Part shown: positions 48,725 through 58,189 of the stretch, in pieces | Position numbering within the stretch: the first letter of the stretch is position 1 | Layout of the letters: every line of letters starts with the position of its first letter | From: Lacrimispora sphenoides JCM 1415 | GTDB taxonomy: Bacteria; Bacillota; Clostridia; Lachnospirales; Lachnospiraceae | Assembly (NCBI RefSeq): GCF_900105615.1 | Contig: NZ_LT630003.1 | Coordinates: forward strand, 3,980,501 to 4,044,500 | Direction of reading: 5' to 3' | Length of the DNA: 64,000 bases | Notes under the pieces: generated by a model | Told to the model about the DNA's origin: nothing | What the model saw: the letters and a program-made list of their open reading frames with translations, nothing else | Databases searched by the model: none | Made by a program: the position numbers and the translations under genes

Positions 48725-49570
48725 TTATGCCAGCTCTTCCTGCGTACAGGAAAATGCGATTCCAAGAGGAGTTACAAACATTGGGTTCTCAGGCTTTCTC
48801 GTCCTGATCCCCGTCTGTTTTTCAATGATTGCCTCAATTCCAGTCAGGCAGCAGGTTCCGCCTACCAAGTAGATTTCCTGAACATCGTGCCCTTCAATAT
48901 GGCGTTTTATGATGGAAGCCACCTTCTCCACAACCGGTTTTAAAACCGGCAGCAGTTCTTTATGGTGTTCTTCTTTCCTCTTATAAACCTCTGCCTCCTG
49001 AAAGGACATTTGATAAGCACCGGAAACCACCAGGGAAAAATGAGTTCCTCCTGTTGGTTCATCCGCTACATACACCACCTTTCCATCTTTTAATATGGAG
49101 ATTCCGGTGGTGCCGCCTCCGATATCCACGACTGCACCATTCTTAATTTTTAATACTGCGTTTGCCGCCGTAGGCTCATCGAGTAGGGCCGTTATTTCAA
49201 ATCCAGCTCCCTGAACCACGTTTTTAATCGCTCCGCCATCCAGGGAATCAGTACCCGGAGGAATAGCTGCAGCCGAATAAATCAATTCTGTGCCCAGCTT
49301 TTCCTCCAGTTCTTCCTTAAGCTCCCGAACAATCCGGATCGCACCGATGTAATCCACGACCATTCCATCCCGGACCACATCCGCATACCGGTAAGCGCCT
49401 GCCACAGGTTTGTAGTTCTCATCTAAAACAGCCAGTACCACACACGCCGTTCCCAGATCGACTCCGGTATAGTAAACAGAGGAGCTTCCCTTAACGGGCT
49501 GCTTAACAACTGCTTCAAACTGGCTCACCAGCTCATTGCAGCCATCAAATGTTATTACTTCCTTTGACAT
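48725..49570 (-). CDS. eutJ: EutJ-like Hsp70-fold protein
   Basis: 281 residues from the ATG at 49570 (GGAGG 7 nt upstream). Actin/Hsp70 ATPase motifs: YYTGVDLGTACVVLAVLD (phosphate 1), AVVDIGGGTTGISI (phosphate 2), and IYLVGGTCCLTGIE (adenosine). It lacks the substrate-binding domain of DnaK, as EutJ does. Presumed chaperone or activator for cargo in the locus. It overlaps the gene upstream by 16 nt. Confidence 0.92.
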   Translation of the reverse strand: MSKEVITFDGCNELVSQFEAVVKQPVKGSSSVYYTGVDLGTACVVLAVLDENYKPVAGAYRYADVVRDGMVVDYIGAIRIVRELKEELEEKLGTELIYSAAAIPPGTDSLDGGAIKNVVQGAGFEITALLDEPTAANAVLKIKNGAVVDIGGGTTGISILKDGKVVYVADEPTGGTHFSLVVSGAYQMSFQEAEVYKRKEEHHKELLPVLKPVVEKVASIIKRHIEGHDVQEIYLVGGTCCLTGIEAIIEKQTGIRTRKPENPMFVTPLGIAFSCTQEELA

Positions 49571-50169
49571 GTTTTTCCTCCATATTCCAGACATATCATC
49601 TGTGATAAGCGGTTGATGAACGGGTTAAGACCTGCATTCTCTGTTTCCGCTGCCAGCTCTCTTACGCTGCAGCGCAGGCGGTGCAGAAGAACGATTTCTT
49701 TTCCCTTTTCAGACTGTGCATGAAAACCTGTGATCTCAAAGCAATCGTCGGAAGGCTTGTTAAAGTTTTCCTTATGAAATCCGGTGCAGGGTTCAAATCC
49801 GAATTCCACTTCACGGCCTTCTTTCCCCAGATCAGAAAGTTTACGTTCCAGGGCAAATATCTGCTCTGCTAACAATACATCCCGATTTAACAGTTCAAGA
49901 CCTGTTTCCAGAAACTGAGCCTGAAGCGTTTTCTTTTTTAACAAGAAACGATCCCGGCAGAACTCTTTTTCCGGTGCTTCTTCTTTTTTCTCAGCAGGTT
50001 TCTCATTTTTTCGTTTTACCATCATGGGATCGTCACTTATGGGGATCTTCTTATCCACCAGGAATTGGCGCGCTCCGGGTGTCAGTCTGGTTCCGGCAGG
50101 GAGATCATAAGCAGTAAAGGGTTCTCTTCTGAATAAAATCCTCAAATCGTCTTCCGTGATGAATTTCAT
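49555..50169 (-). CDS. EutT-like cobalamin adenosyltransferase homologue
   Basis: 204 residues. The N-terminus (MKFITEDDLR, LPAGTRLTPGARQFLVDKKIPI) resembles EutT, and the C-terminal LLHRLRCSVRELAAE helix resembles the EutT region RLRTxVRExE. A charged linker separates them. CutC needs no B12, so the adenosyltransferase role is doubtful; a structural or scaffold role is possible. Stop overlaps the EutJ start region, directly after the alcohol dehydrogenase. Confidence 0.65.
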   Translation of the reverse strand: MKFITEDDLRILFRREPFTAYDLPAGTRLTPGARQFLVDKKIPISDDPMMVKRKNEKPAEKKEEAPEKEFCRDRFLLKKKTLQAQFLETGLELLNRDVLLAEQIFALERKLSDLGKEGREVEFGFEPCTGFHKENFNKPSDDCFEITGFHAQSEKGKEIVLLHRLRCSVRELAAETENAGLNPFINRLSQMICLEYGGKTCQRK

Positions 50170-51305
50170 TAATAGCCCCCCTTACACAGTTTCCGATAGA
50201 TGGTTTCAATCTCTTCTACCGTAGGCACCCTTGGGTTGGTCAATGTGCAGTTATCAGCCAGGGCTTTTTCCGCCATTTCCCGTACGGCCTGCTCAAATTC
50301 GTCTTTATCAATCTTTAAGTCTGTAATCTGCTGCGGTATTTTAATCTTATTCATCAGATTTTTGATGTGACGCACCAGGCCGTGTACCGTGGCCTTATCT
50401 GTTCCTGCTGCGATTCCAAGCATATTGGCAATTGCCACATACCTGCCGCAGGCTATCTGTTCGCCGGCGTCTTCCAGACCGGCATTGTAGCTGATGACAT
50501 GAGGAAGCAGGATCGCATTGCTTCTTCCGTGCGGAATGTGAAAGCGCGCTCCCAGAGCATGAGCCATGCTGTGGCAAAGCCCTAAGGAAGCTCCGTTAAA
50601 CGCAACTCCAGCCAGACAGGAAGCATTGTGCATGTGAGTTCTGGCTTCCATGTCGCTTCCTTCTTCCACGGTACGTGTCAGGTAGTTCCACACCAGTCTC
50701 ACCGCTTTTTCCGCGCAGGCATCGGTAAAATCACCTGCATTGGTTGAAACATAGGCTTCCAGGGCATGGGTTAACACATCCATTCCCGTATCTGCCGTAA
50801 TGTGAGGCGGAACCGACACCGTAAAGCGGGGATCAAGAAATGCTGCATCCGGCACCATACTATCGGAACGCAGCGGATATTTCGCCTGGGCCTGTGGGTC
50901 GGATATAACAGAAAAATTAGTTACTTCACTACCGGTACCGCTGGTTGTTGGAACCGCGATTAAGAACAGTCTCTTATTTCCCATCTGACTGTAGATGTGG
51001 CTGGCCGCCTTTGCCGTATCAATGGCAGAGCCGCCGCCAAGGGCGATTACTGCATCCGGACCAAAGCACTTCATTCCGCCTATGGCTTTTGAAACGACTT
51101 CAATGGTCGGATCGGGCACTACCTCAGAAAATACTTCATAGCTGCTTCCCTTCTCCTGCAAAAGCTCTGTAATCCAGTTCACCTTTCCGGACTGGGCCAT
51201 AAAGGGGTCACAGATAATATAAGCCTTTGTTACAGGAAGATCCTTTAACTTATCCAGACAGGAAGATCCCATATATACTTTTGTGTTCATTACAAATTGC
51301 TCCAC
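50169..51305 (-). CDS. Iron-containing alcohol dehydrogenase (EutG/PduQ type)
   Basis: 378 residues. GGGSAID NAD+ motif, TTSGTGSEVT, and the metal-binding His cluster HSMAHALGARFHIPHG of iron ADHs. It reduces acetaldehyde to ethanol with NADH, regenerating NAD+ for the aldehyde dehydrogenase (CutO in other choline loci). The start is GTG at 51305 with GGAGG about 10 nt upstream. Confidence 0.94.
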   Translation of the reverse strand: MEQFVMNTKVYMGSSCLDKLKDLPVTKAYIICDPFMAQSGKVNWITELLQEKGSSYEVFSEVVPDPTIEVVSKAIGGMKCFGPDAVIALGGGSAIDTAKAASHIYSQMGNKRLFLIAVPTTSGTGSEVTNFSVISDPQAQAKYPLRSDSMVPDAAFLDPRFTVSVPPHITADTGMDVLTHALEAYVSTNAGDFTDACAEKAVRLVWNYLTRTVEEGSDMEARTHMHNASCLAGVAFNGASLGLCHSMAHALGARFHIPHGRSNAILLPHVISYNAGLEDAGEQIACGRYVAIANMLGIAAGTDKATVHGLVRHIKNLMNKIKIPQQITDLKIDKDEFEQAVREMAEKALADNCTLTNPRVPTVEEIETIYRKLCKGGY

Positions 51306-51327
51306 GTTACATTTCCCTCCTTTCCTT

Positions 51328-51759
51328 TTATTTTAATGCCTCCATTAATTCCTGAAGGCCTGTCCGTTCAGACAGATTAATATGATAATAAGGCTCCCGA
51401 ACCCCTGCCTTTTTTAACTGACGGATACACCAGCCGTCATGTTCCGGTTTTTCTCCGCTTCCCGTAATCACACCGATGACAGGAATCCGGAACACTTTTG
51501 CAAATCCAGGCGGGTAACTTTCCCGGCATGAGGACTGGTCTACCAGCATCAGTACATGGGAGGCATCCTGTGCCGCCGCAATGATATGCTTATGCATCCA
51601 GGGACTTTCTAAGTAAACCCCCGGCACATCTAAGGTTTTTTCCCCATACACCATGTTCTGGGTTCTTCTGGCCGGACCGTTAAAACCGTTTATGACATGA
51701 GCCAGGGAAGTCTTTCCACTGCCGCCGGGGCCGATGATCATGATTCTTTTCTTTCTCAT
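51328..51759 (-). CDS. eutP: EutP/PduV family GTPase-like protein
   Basis: 143 residues; the start at 51759 overlaps the EutS stop by 4 nt (ATGA). P-loop GPGGSGKTS is near the N-terminus, and the small Ras-like fold ends with NLSERTGLQELMEAL. EutP is reported to have acetate kinase activity in Salmonella, and PduV to link shells to filaments. Both roles are possible here. Confidence 0.9.
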   Translation of the reverse strand: MRKKRIMIIGPGGSGKTSLAHVINGFNGPARRTQNMVYGEKTLDVPGVYLESPWMHKHIIAAAQDASHVLMLVDQSSCRESYPPGFAKVFRIPVIGVITGSGEKPEHDGWCIRQLKKAGVREPYYHINLSERTGLQELMEALK

Positions 51760-52094
51760 GTTTTGGTTACCGCAGGCACCATATAACCCAGCCCGCGTTT
51801 TAAGGTATCGCATACCGCAGTCAATGCGGTTTCCACACTATCCACATCGCCGGCAATGATCACAGAGCCTGTGAAGCGGTCTAAAAAGCCCACCTGCACA
51901 TCTGCTGCCTTTGCTGCAATATCCGCCGCAATGATAGAGGTTTCAAAAGGGGACAGGGTGAGGATTCCGATGGCTCCCATTTCATCGATGCCGAGGCATT
52001 CATACACCTCCGGAATGGGAGATGCGATCACATGGGCGATGGTCACCTGTTTACCAGGAACGGATTCTTCTATGACACGCTGCATCTCAATCAT
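51756..52094 (-). CDS. eutS: EutS/PduU-type permuted BMC shell protein
   Basis: 112 residues. The circularly permuted BMC fold is recognised by VPGKQVTIAHVIASP, IGILTLSPFETSIIAADIA and VGFLDRFTGSVIIAGDV. The N-terminal strand forms the beta-barrel cap over the pore. Directly downstream of cutD. Confidence 0.95.
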   Translation of the reverse strand: MIEMQRVIEESVPGKQVTIAHVIASPIPEVYECLGIDEMGAIGILTLSPFETSIIAADIAAKAADVQVGFLDRFTGSVIIAGDVDSVETALTAVCDTLKRGLGYMVPAVTKT

Positions 52095-52110
52095 GGCCTT
52101 TTCCCCTTTC

Positions 52111-53064
52111 TTAGTGCTTCACCACTGTAACCGGAAATTGATATTCCTTCATCCAGCCTTCTATGCGGTCTAAATCCTCCGGGCTTAAGCTAGGATCACC
52201 TTCAATGGGATATTTCATATCAAGCTGATTGTATTTGTTAACACCCAGCTTATGATACGGAAGTAGATCAATTCCTTTAAAATTTTTGTAGTCACGGAAG
52301 GGCATTAAGAACTTAATGACCTCATCGATCTCTTCCCGGCTGTCATTGATGCCCTTTAACATAGGCATGCGGACTTTCACATTAAAACGGTGGTGAAGCA
52401 GTTCCTTTAAATTGGTAAGGATCTGTTCGTTGTTCACACCCACCAGTTCATTGTGGCGGACAGGATCCATATGTTTGATATCAAACAGGAATAAGTCCAC
52501 ATACTCTGCAATTTTTAAAATCGTTTCCGTATTTGTATAACCGCAGGTCTCAATAGCCGTATTGATCCCTTCCTGCTTGCAGGCCATTAACAGATTTAAT
52601 GCTGCTTCCGGCTGGGCAGTCACTTCACCGCCGCCAAGAGTTACGCCGCCGCCTGAAATATCATAAAAGGCAGAATCCTCTTCCACGATTTTAAGCAGTT
52701 CTGAAATGGTTTTAACTTCTCCGGCAATGGTCAGCGCTGCATTGGGGCAGACATTCTTGCATTTCATGCATCCGATGCAATCCTTTTCCCGCTGGATTTC
52801 ATGTTTTCCCGTCTCTTTGGATATCACATGGATTCTTACGGGGCACACATCAGCGCACGCCCCGCAGTTCACACAGGAATTTTGCTTATACATCACCTGG
52901 AATTTCCGCACCATTCCTTCTGGATTGGAGCACCACTTACACCGGAGCGGACAGCCTTTAAAGAATACCAGGGTTCTGATTCCCGGCCCGTCATACATGT
53001 TGTACTTCTGCACGTTAAAGATAAACGCTTTACGCTCAATCTCTCCTGTCGTTCCATGGTCCAT
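52111..53064 (-). CDS. cutD: Choline TMA-lyase activating enzyme (glycyl-radical activase)
   Basis: 317 residues from the ATG at 53064; a TTG five codons earlier (53079) is an alternative. Radical SAM motif C38xxxC42xxC45 (GCPLRCKWC), followed by two 4Fe-4S ferredoxin clusters (CVNCGACADVCP and CIGCMKCKNVCP). It installs the glycyl radical on CutC using SAM. It starts 22 nt after the cutC stop, as in other choline loci. Confidence 0.95.
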   Translation of the reverse strand: MDHGTTGEIERKAFIFNVQKYNMYDGPGIRTLVFFKGCPLRCKWCSNPEGMVRKFQVMYKQNSCVNCGACADVCPVRIHVISKETGKHEIQREKDCIGCMKCKNVCPNAALTIAGEVKTISELLKIVEEDSAFYDISGGGVTLGGGEVTAQPEAALNLLMACKQEGINTAIETCGYTNTETILKIAEYVDLFLFDIKHMDPVRHNELVGVNNEQILTNLKELLHHRFNVKVRMPMLKGINDSREEIDEVIKFLMPFRDYKNFKGIDLLPYHKLGVNKYNQLDMKYPIEGDPSLSPEDLDRIEGWMKEYQFPVTVVKH

Positions 53065-53086
53065 TGTGATCGATCTCAACTTTCTT

Positions 53087-55630
53087 TTAGAAATGTGTCA
53101 GCATGGTTCTGCTTATGATTTCATCCTGTACATCCTTGCATAACTCTACGAAGAATGCGCTATAGCCGGCTACACGGACGATTAAGTCACGGTACAGCTC
53201 CGGATGCTTCTGAGCCTCAACTAAGGTATTGTTATCCAGATAGTTGAACTGCATCTCGCCGTTTCCTAACATGCAGGCCGTACGGAGAAGGGTGATAAGG
53301 CTTTCTTCCCCTTCCTGAGTATCCAAAAGGCCGGCCATGATCTTAAAGTTATGAACCATACCGATGTTCATGCTGTCATTGGACATCTTGGATACGGACT
53401 TGATGATTGCAGTCGGGCCCTTGAAGTCTGCGCCCTGGGTTGGGCTAATTCCGTCGGAAAGAGGCAGCCATGCATTACGGCCGTTGGCAGAAGCGCCTGT
53501 CATCTGTCCGAATGGAGTGTTATTGGAAATGGATAAGGTACCATGGCTTAATACAGAGTATAAGGTCTTATATTTTCTGTGTTCATGCTCTGTAAAGTCA
53601 ACCAGGTCAGCAGCAATTAAATCTGCATAATCATCATCATTTCCGTATTTTGGAGCATTAAGGCAGTCGGTGCGGATCTGGTCATATCCCACAAAGTCAG
53701 CTTTTAACGCTTCATTTATCTGCTCTAATGTATATTTTTTCTCTTCGAATACAAGCTTCTTGATCGCTGCCATGGAGTCTGCATAGGTAGCGAGTCCGGA
53801 CCATACCACACCAGGTCCGAAGTTGTACATCGCACCGCCTGCGGATACATCCTTGGCTTTTTCCATACAGCCTTCGTACATGATGGACATGAGCGGCTTT
53901 GGAGCTAAGTCCCTGTGAACGCGCTGGGAAATTACGGTAGCAACATCGGTCCACTTTGTAATGTATTTGATTTCTTCTTTTACAGCTGCTTCAAACTCTT
54001 CATAAGTTTTGAAGTTGCTTAAGTCACCCATATCCGGGCAAACCTGCTTGCCATACCATAAAGGAGTTCCGTGGTTTAAAACAAGCTCGATACAGATCGG
54101 CCACTGGGTATAAGCAGTGGATGTCCACTGATAGAGACGTCCTGACTTCTGAGGCTCCACACAGCCCATCAGACAGTAATCACGTGCATCTTCGATGGAT
54201 ACGCCTTTTGCAAGCATCATCTTGATGTGGGCATCGTCAAAATGGCAGGCTGGGAATCCCATACCGGAACGAACCACATCTACGATCTTTTTCATGTACT
54301 TTTTCGGGGACTTGTTGTGGATACGGCATGCAAGTGATGGCTGGTAAATCTTTACATGACGAACTGCATCCATAAGTAAGTAAGTTAAATCATTGGTGGC
54401 ATCGTGTCCGCTGCGGGTCACACCGCCTACGCACATGTTTACGAATGGCTGGTAGCCTGCAAAGAATTTGGAACCGCCTTCGCTGGTGATCCACATCATC
54501 TCAGACATCTTGATCAGCATACAGCCGGCAAGCTCAAATGCCTGGTAATCATTCATACGTCCGGATTCGATATCATCTTTGTAGAATGGATACATATACT
54601 GATCCACACGTCCGATGGACATACCGGTCTGGTTCTCTTCCACTACGAGCAGGGATTCGATGGTCCATACTGCCTGGATTGCCTCCCAGAAGGTTCTTGG
54701 CTTGTGAGCAGGAACGTAAGCATTTACTTCAGAGATCTTTAACAGTTCTTCCTTACGCTTTGGATTGGTTTCCTTGGCCGCAAGCTCTGCTGCATACTCG
54801 GAAAGTCTCTTTGCGTAGATCATAACGCCTTCTGTGGTATCGATAATGGATTTGTAAAAATAAATCTTCTCAATATCATCAGGATTCTCATAATCCAGTT
54901 CTTTTAAATGATCCTTGGCTTCCTGCTGAATATCCAGCATGCCCTTCTTCATAAGGATTACATCATAGCCGGGGTTTGAGTCTCCGCCACCGTTGATGGC
55001 ATGGTAGGAGCAGTCAGATACAAAGGATTCTCCGGATAATTCCCAAACGCCTGCTTCACGGTACTGATCTTCACAATACTCATCAACCGATTTGCCGGAC
55101 CAGTATGGGAACAGCTCTTCTTTCATGATTTTCTTGTCTTCTTCGGAAATATAGAATGGATCCTGAGGACGTGTTCCGATGGTATCGATTTCATCTACCA
55201 TCCATCTCCATGCGATATCCGGAGAGAATGCACCTGCACGGGGAGCGCCGCAGGGAGCACCTACGATGAGCTCGTTGTCCTGAATAACAAGGGGAGCTGT
55301 TTCGCAGCAGTAACGGAAACATTTTGCACGAAGCATGATCTTTGGCATACCAGGATTCTCTTTTGCGATCTTGGTAATGGCCCGTGCACGGTATGTTGTA
55401 ATTGATGGTTTATGCTTTAAATAATTTTCCTTTAAATTCTGGAGTCTGGGAGTAATGCCATCCGGTATCTCTGTTCCTCCCTCAAAGCTTACTGCCGCCT
55501 GGGAAGCAGGCTCTTTTTTGTTGATTTCATCGGAAACAGTTTCAAACATTTTCATCAGAGAAGCTCTTTCTTCTGGTGTCATGTTCTTCGTTGCTTCTAC
55601 AAATTTATTTGAAAATTCACGAATATCCAA
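53087..55630 (-). CDS. cutC: Choline trimethylamine-lyase (glycyl radical enzyme)
   Basis: 847 residues from a TTG at 55630 (AGAGGG 8 nt upstream); a second TTG at 55651 with AGGTGG is the alternative. It cleaves choline to trimethylamine and acetaldehyde. The choline-site residues known from Desulfovibrio alaskensis CutC all occur, shifted by one: Y209, D217, F396, thiyl C490 and base E492 (MGCVEPQ), T503 and Y507. The glycyl radical is G822 in RVAGYSAFF. The residues separate it from propanediol and glycerol dehydratases. The first 40 residues are an amphipathic extension, probably an encapsulation signal. Confidence 0.97.
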   Translation of the reverse strand: MDIREFSNKFVEATKNMTPEERASLMKMFETVSDEINKKEPASQAAVSFEGGTEIPDGITPRLQNLKENYLKHKPSITTYRARAITKIAKENPGMPKIMLRAKCFRYCCETAPLVIQDNELIVGAPCGAPRAGAFSPDIAWRWMVDEIDTIGTRPQDPFYISEEDKKIMKEELFPYWSGKSVDEYCEDQYREAGVWELSGESFVSDCSYHAINGGGDSNPGYDVILMKKGMLDIQQEAKDHLKELDYENPDDIEKIYFYKSIIDTTEGVMIYAKRLSEYAAELAAKETNPKRKEELLKISEVNAYVPAHKPRTFWEAIQAVWTIESLLVVEENQTGMSIGRVDQYMYPFYKDDIESGRMNDYQAFELAGCMLIKMSEMMWITSEGGSKFFAGYQPFVNMCVGGVTRSGHDATNDLTYLLMDAVRHVKIYQPSLACRIHNKSPKKYMKKIVDVVRSGMGFPACHFDDAHIKMMLAKGVSIEDARDYCLMGCVEPQKSGRLYQWTSTAYTQWPICIELVLNHGTPLWYGKQVCPDMGDLSNFKTYEEFEAAVKEEIKYITKWTDVATVISQRVHRDLAPKPLMSIMYEGCMEKAKDVSAGGAMYNFGPGVVWSGLATYADSMAAIKKLVFEEKKYTLEQINEALKADFVGYDQIRTDCLNAPKYGNDDDYADLIAADLVDFTEHEHRKYKTLYSVLSHGTLSISNNTPFGQMTGASANGRNAWLPLSDGISPTQGADFKGPTAIIKSVSKMSNDSMNIGMVHNFKIMAGLLDTQEGEESLITLLRTACMLGNGEMQFNYLDNNTLVEAQKHPELYRDLIVRVAGYSAFFVELCKDVQDEIISRTMLTHF

Positions 55631-55733
55631 TCTGGTTTCCCTCTCTTTCAATTAATTGCCACCTAATGAATCAAGCGGATATGCTTGCATATCCAGTTGA
55701 TTCACAAATTCAAGGTTGAAAGACGCTTTTCTT

Positions 55734-57230
55734 TCAACACTTATCATCAAGCTCCCTGGACAAGGTTTCTAAAATCTGTTTCAGGAGCGCTTTTGCATCT
55801 TCGCTTCCTCCTTTTGTCTCAGGAGCTATTCCATGTCCGCCCGAAACGTTTCCTGTAACCCCAAGGAATTCTTTCGCATCCCGGACTCCATATCCCACGT
55901 TCCGGATATAGATGAAATTCATGGGTGAAACATTGTCAGCCGTAATTCCGGCGCCTGTCGTAATGCTTCCAAGGGTCATGGCCGGAAACAGGTTCGTGGT
56001 CGCTCCCATGCTGCCCAGGGTGGCAGGTGTATTGACAAGGATCCTGCCCACCGGCTTCTTTAAGGCGAACTGGCGTATTACTTCTTCATCCCTGGAGTGG
56101 ATTACCAGGGTGTGTCCATGGCTTTCGTTAACCAGAAGACTCATGCATTTCTCGCAGGCGTGCATCCAGTCATTTTCGATGTAATAAGCCAGTACGGGAC
56201 ACAGAAGCTCTTTTGCAAACGGATTCCTGTCAGAAATATATTTCTGTTCGGATACCAGTACTGTTGTGGAATCAGGCACCGTAAATCCTGCTCTGACTGC
56301 AAGTTCTATTGCAGGTCTTCCCATGATTTCCGTATCTGCCTTCCCGCTTTCCAGGCAAAGGAGGTCAATTAACTTTTTCTCCTCTTCCCCATTCATAAAG
56401 TAGGCGCCGTTCTTAAGCATTTCGGCTTTTACTTCTGCTGCAATGAGGCTGTCTACCACCATATACTGCTCGGCTGCAGACACGATCCCGTAATCAAAGG
56501 TACGGCTTGCAATGATATCCTCTACCGCCTGTCTTACATCGGCAGTCCGTTCCACAAAGACCGGTCCGTTTCCGGTACCGCCGTAAATATAAGGTTTTCC
56601 GCTTTCTGCTGCCTCACGGCACAGCTCCGGCACTCCGGTGTTGACTACCATGGCTGCTGCCGGGTGGCGGATCAGCTCCAGGGTTCCTGCCCTTGTCACC
56701 GTCTTTAGATACCCAATGGCTCCTTCCGGAAGCCCGCAGCATTTTCCTGCTTCCATCAGCCGGTCAATCAGCCTGCCGGTTACCTTCCTTGCCCTTTCAT
56801 GAGGCGCGATCACGATGGGATTGCCGGACTTAACAGCGATTAAAATGTTATAAATCGCGGTAGAAACCGGGCTCACTGCCGGCGTCAGGGCGGCAATTAC
56901 ACCCACCGGAACGCCTACTGCCATGGTTTTAAGCCTTGGGTCTTCTTCTAAGATGCCGACACACCTCATATCTTTTAGGCGTTCCGGCAGGAAATTGCAG
57001 ACAAAGGTGTTCTTCACGTACTTGTCCTGGAAACGTCCATATCCGGTTTCTTCCGCGGACATGACCGCCAGTTCCTCCGCCAGTTCCTTTGCTGCCGCAG
57101 CCAGGGTGCCCGTAATGAGATCAAGCTTTTCCTGGGGGAAGGTAAGCATGGTCTCTCTGGCTTCCCGTGCACTTTCCATTAAAATCCTTGCCTCCTGTAT
57201 GGAGAGCAGGTCTTTATCTACAAAATTCAT
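55734..57230 (-). CDS. Aldehyde dehydrogenase homologue lacking the catalytic Cys (CutB position)
   Basis: 498 residues from the ATG at 57230 (GGGAG upstream). It aligns without gaps around the core of the acylating dehydrogenase at 45312, but residue 251 is Ser (FDYGIVSAAEQ versus FDYGTICASEQ), and the oxyanion Asn 120 is also Ser (PAVSPVS versus PSTNPTS). The IKSGN cofactor-side segment is kept. It ends in an amphipathic helix (AKALLKQILETLSRE), a possible encapsulation peptide. It is probably a structural or NAD+-binding pseudoenzyme. Directly upstream of cutC. Confidence 0.9.
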   Translation of the reverse strand: MNFVDKDLLSIQEARILMESAREARETMLTFPQEKLDLITGTLAAAAKELAEELAVMSAEETGYGRFQDKYVKNTFVCNFLPERLKDMRCVGILEEDPRLKTMAVGVPVGVIAALTPAVSPVSTAIYNILIAVKSGNPIVIAPHERARKVTGRLIDRLMEAGKCCGLPEGAIGYLKTVTRAGTLELIRHPAAAMVVNTGVPELCREAAESGKPYIYGGTGNGPVFVERTADVRQAVEDIIASRTFDYGIVSAAEQYMVVDSLIAAEVKAEMLKNGAYFMNGEEEKKLIDLLCLESGKADTEIMGRPAIELAVRAGFTVPDSTTVLVSEQKYISDRNPFAKELLCPVLAYYIENDWMHACEKCMSLLVNESHGHTLVIHSRDEEVIRQFALKKPVGRILVNTPATLGSMGATTNLFPAMTLGSITTGAGITADNVSPMNFIYIRNVGYGVRDAKEFLGVTGNVSGGHGIAPETKGGSEDAKALLKQILETLSRELDDKC

Positions 57231-57260
57231 TTTCGATTCTCCCTTCATCCGGGATGCCTG

Positions 57261-57569
57261 CTATTCCTGTTCAGGAGCAACACTTAAGGCATATCGTCTG
57301 ATGATTTTTTCAAGATGGGGATGAGGTCTTGGAATGATTACGGAACTGTAAACATCCGCTCCCATATCCTTCACTGCCTTAATTCCAGCTTCTACAGCCG
57401 TCTTGCAGGCCCCCACATCTCCCCGTACCAAAACAGAAATATAACCGGAAGCTACATTTTCATAGCCGATGAGTTCCACATCTGCCGCCTTGCACATTGC
57501 ATCCGCCGCTTCGAGAACAAATACCAGACCAAATGTTTCTATTGAGCCTATGGCTTCATATCTTTCCAT
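57261..57569 (-). CDS. BMC-H hexameric shell protein
   Basis: 102 residues. BMC motifs GSIETFGLVFVLEAADAMCKAADVELIG (in parts), VRGDVGACKTAVEAG and VIIPRPHPHL. The C-terminal 15 residues are charged and unlike the other shell proteins. It is the third in the row of shell genes before the dehydrogenase homologue. Confidence 0.95.
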   Translation of the reverse strand: MERYEAIGSIETFGLVFVLEAADAMCKAADVELIGYENVASGYISVLVRGDVGACKTAVEAGIKAVKDMGADVYSSVIIPRPHPHLEKIIRRYALSVAPEQE

Positions 57570-57586
57570 ATACTGTTTTCCTTTCT

Positions 57587-57883
57587 CTATGCGTCTATAT
57601 CGTGTACGGATACAATGTCTCCGACCTCTTTAATCGGCCTTGGCATTACGTTCTTTGCTGTCAGCTTGCCGATTGCTGCTGCCGCTTCTGCACCTGCCTC
57701 TACGGAGGAGCGTACCGCTGCCACATCACCCTTTACCATAATGGTCACCAGGGTGGAACCTACGTTTTCATAAGAAATCAATTCTACATCTGCTGCCTTA
57801 AGCATCTTGTCTGCTGCTTCCAGTGCAGGAACCAGTCCAACGGTCTCTACCAGGCCTAAAGCTTCTTCGCCGTAATATCTCAC
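57587..57883 (-). CDS. BMC-H hexameric shell protein
   Basis: 98 residues; start GTG at 57883 with GGAGG about 9 nt upstream. BMC motifs GLVETVGLVPALEAADKMLKAADVELI (in parts), VKGDVAAVRSSVEAG and VMPRP. It diverges more from the paralogues at 44325 and 59188, suggesting a different pore residue set. Confidence 0.95.
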   Translation of the reverse strand: MRYYGEEALGLVETVGLVPALEAADKMLKAADVELISYENVGSTLVTIMVKGDVAAVRSSVEAGAEAAAAIGKLTAKNVMPRPIKEVGDIVSVHDIDA

Positions 57884-57903
57884 CTTTGTAAACCTCCTCT
57901 ATG

Positions 57904-58185
57904 CTATTTGCGGTATTTCTTATCCACATATTTGTCAACTGCGCTTCTTCCGTCATCATTGATTTCGTAGCGCATGCGCAGCTCCCCGTTCTGATCCAGG
58001 TCATAGCTGCATAAATTGACCATACCGTTTGCTTCCAAAGACATGACATGATCCATGTAACGATCTTTGGTAAACTGGCGTTCTCCGCCGTAAAGCGGCT
58101 TTAAAGCCTCCATGATCTGGGCAATATCCGCATTTTCTACTCCATATAAATAATTTAAAACCGCTGTTCTTGCAGGTAATAACAT
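57904..58185 (-). CDS. Small winged-helix-like protein of the cut operon
   Basis: 93 residues. The predicted layout is three helices (ARTAVLNYLYGVENADIAQI, FTKDRYMDHVMSLEANG) followed by a beta wing (LCSYDLDQNGELRMRYEI), the pattern of a winged-helix domain. No catalytic motif is seen. It lies between a transporter and two shell genes with AAAGGGG before the ATG. I do not recognise a named family; it may be a regulator, an adaptor or a cargo binder. Confidence 0.6.
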   Translation of the reverse strand: MLLPARTAVLNYLYGVENADIAQIMEALKPLYGGERQFTKDRYMDHVMSLEANGMVNLCSYDLDQNGELRMRYEINDDGRSAVDKYVDKKYRK

Positions 58186-58189
58186 TTTC

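Noticed and set aside
49555..50169. Evidence that the microcompartment is a B12-dependent ethanolamine or propanediol type
   Set aside because: No EutBC or PduCDE genes are present; the signature enzyme is glycyl-radical CutC.
53087..55630. Propanediol or glycerol dehydratase instead of choline lyase
   Set aside because: The residues Y209, D217, F396, T503 and Y507 around C490/E492 match the choline site of CutC with constant offset.
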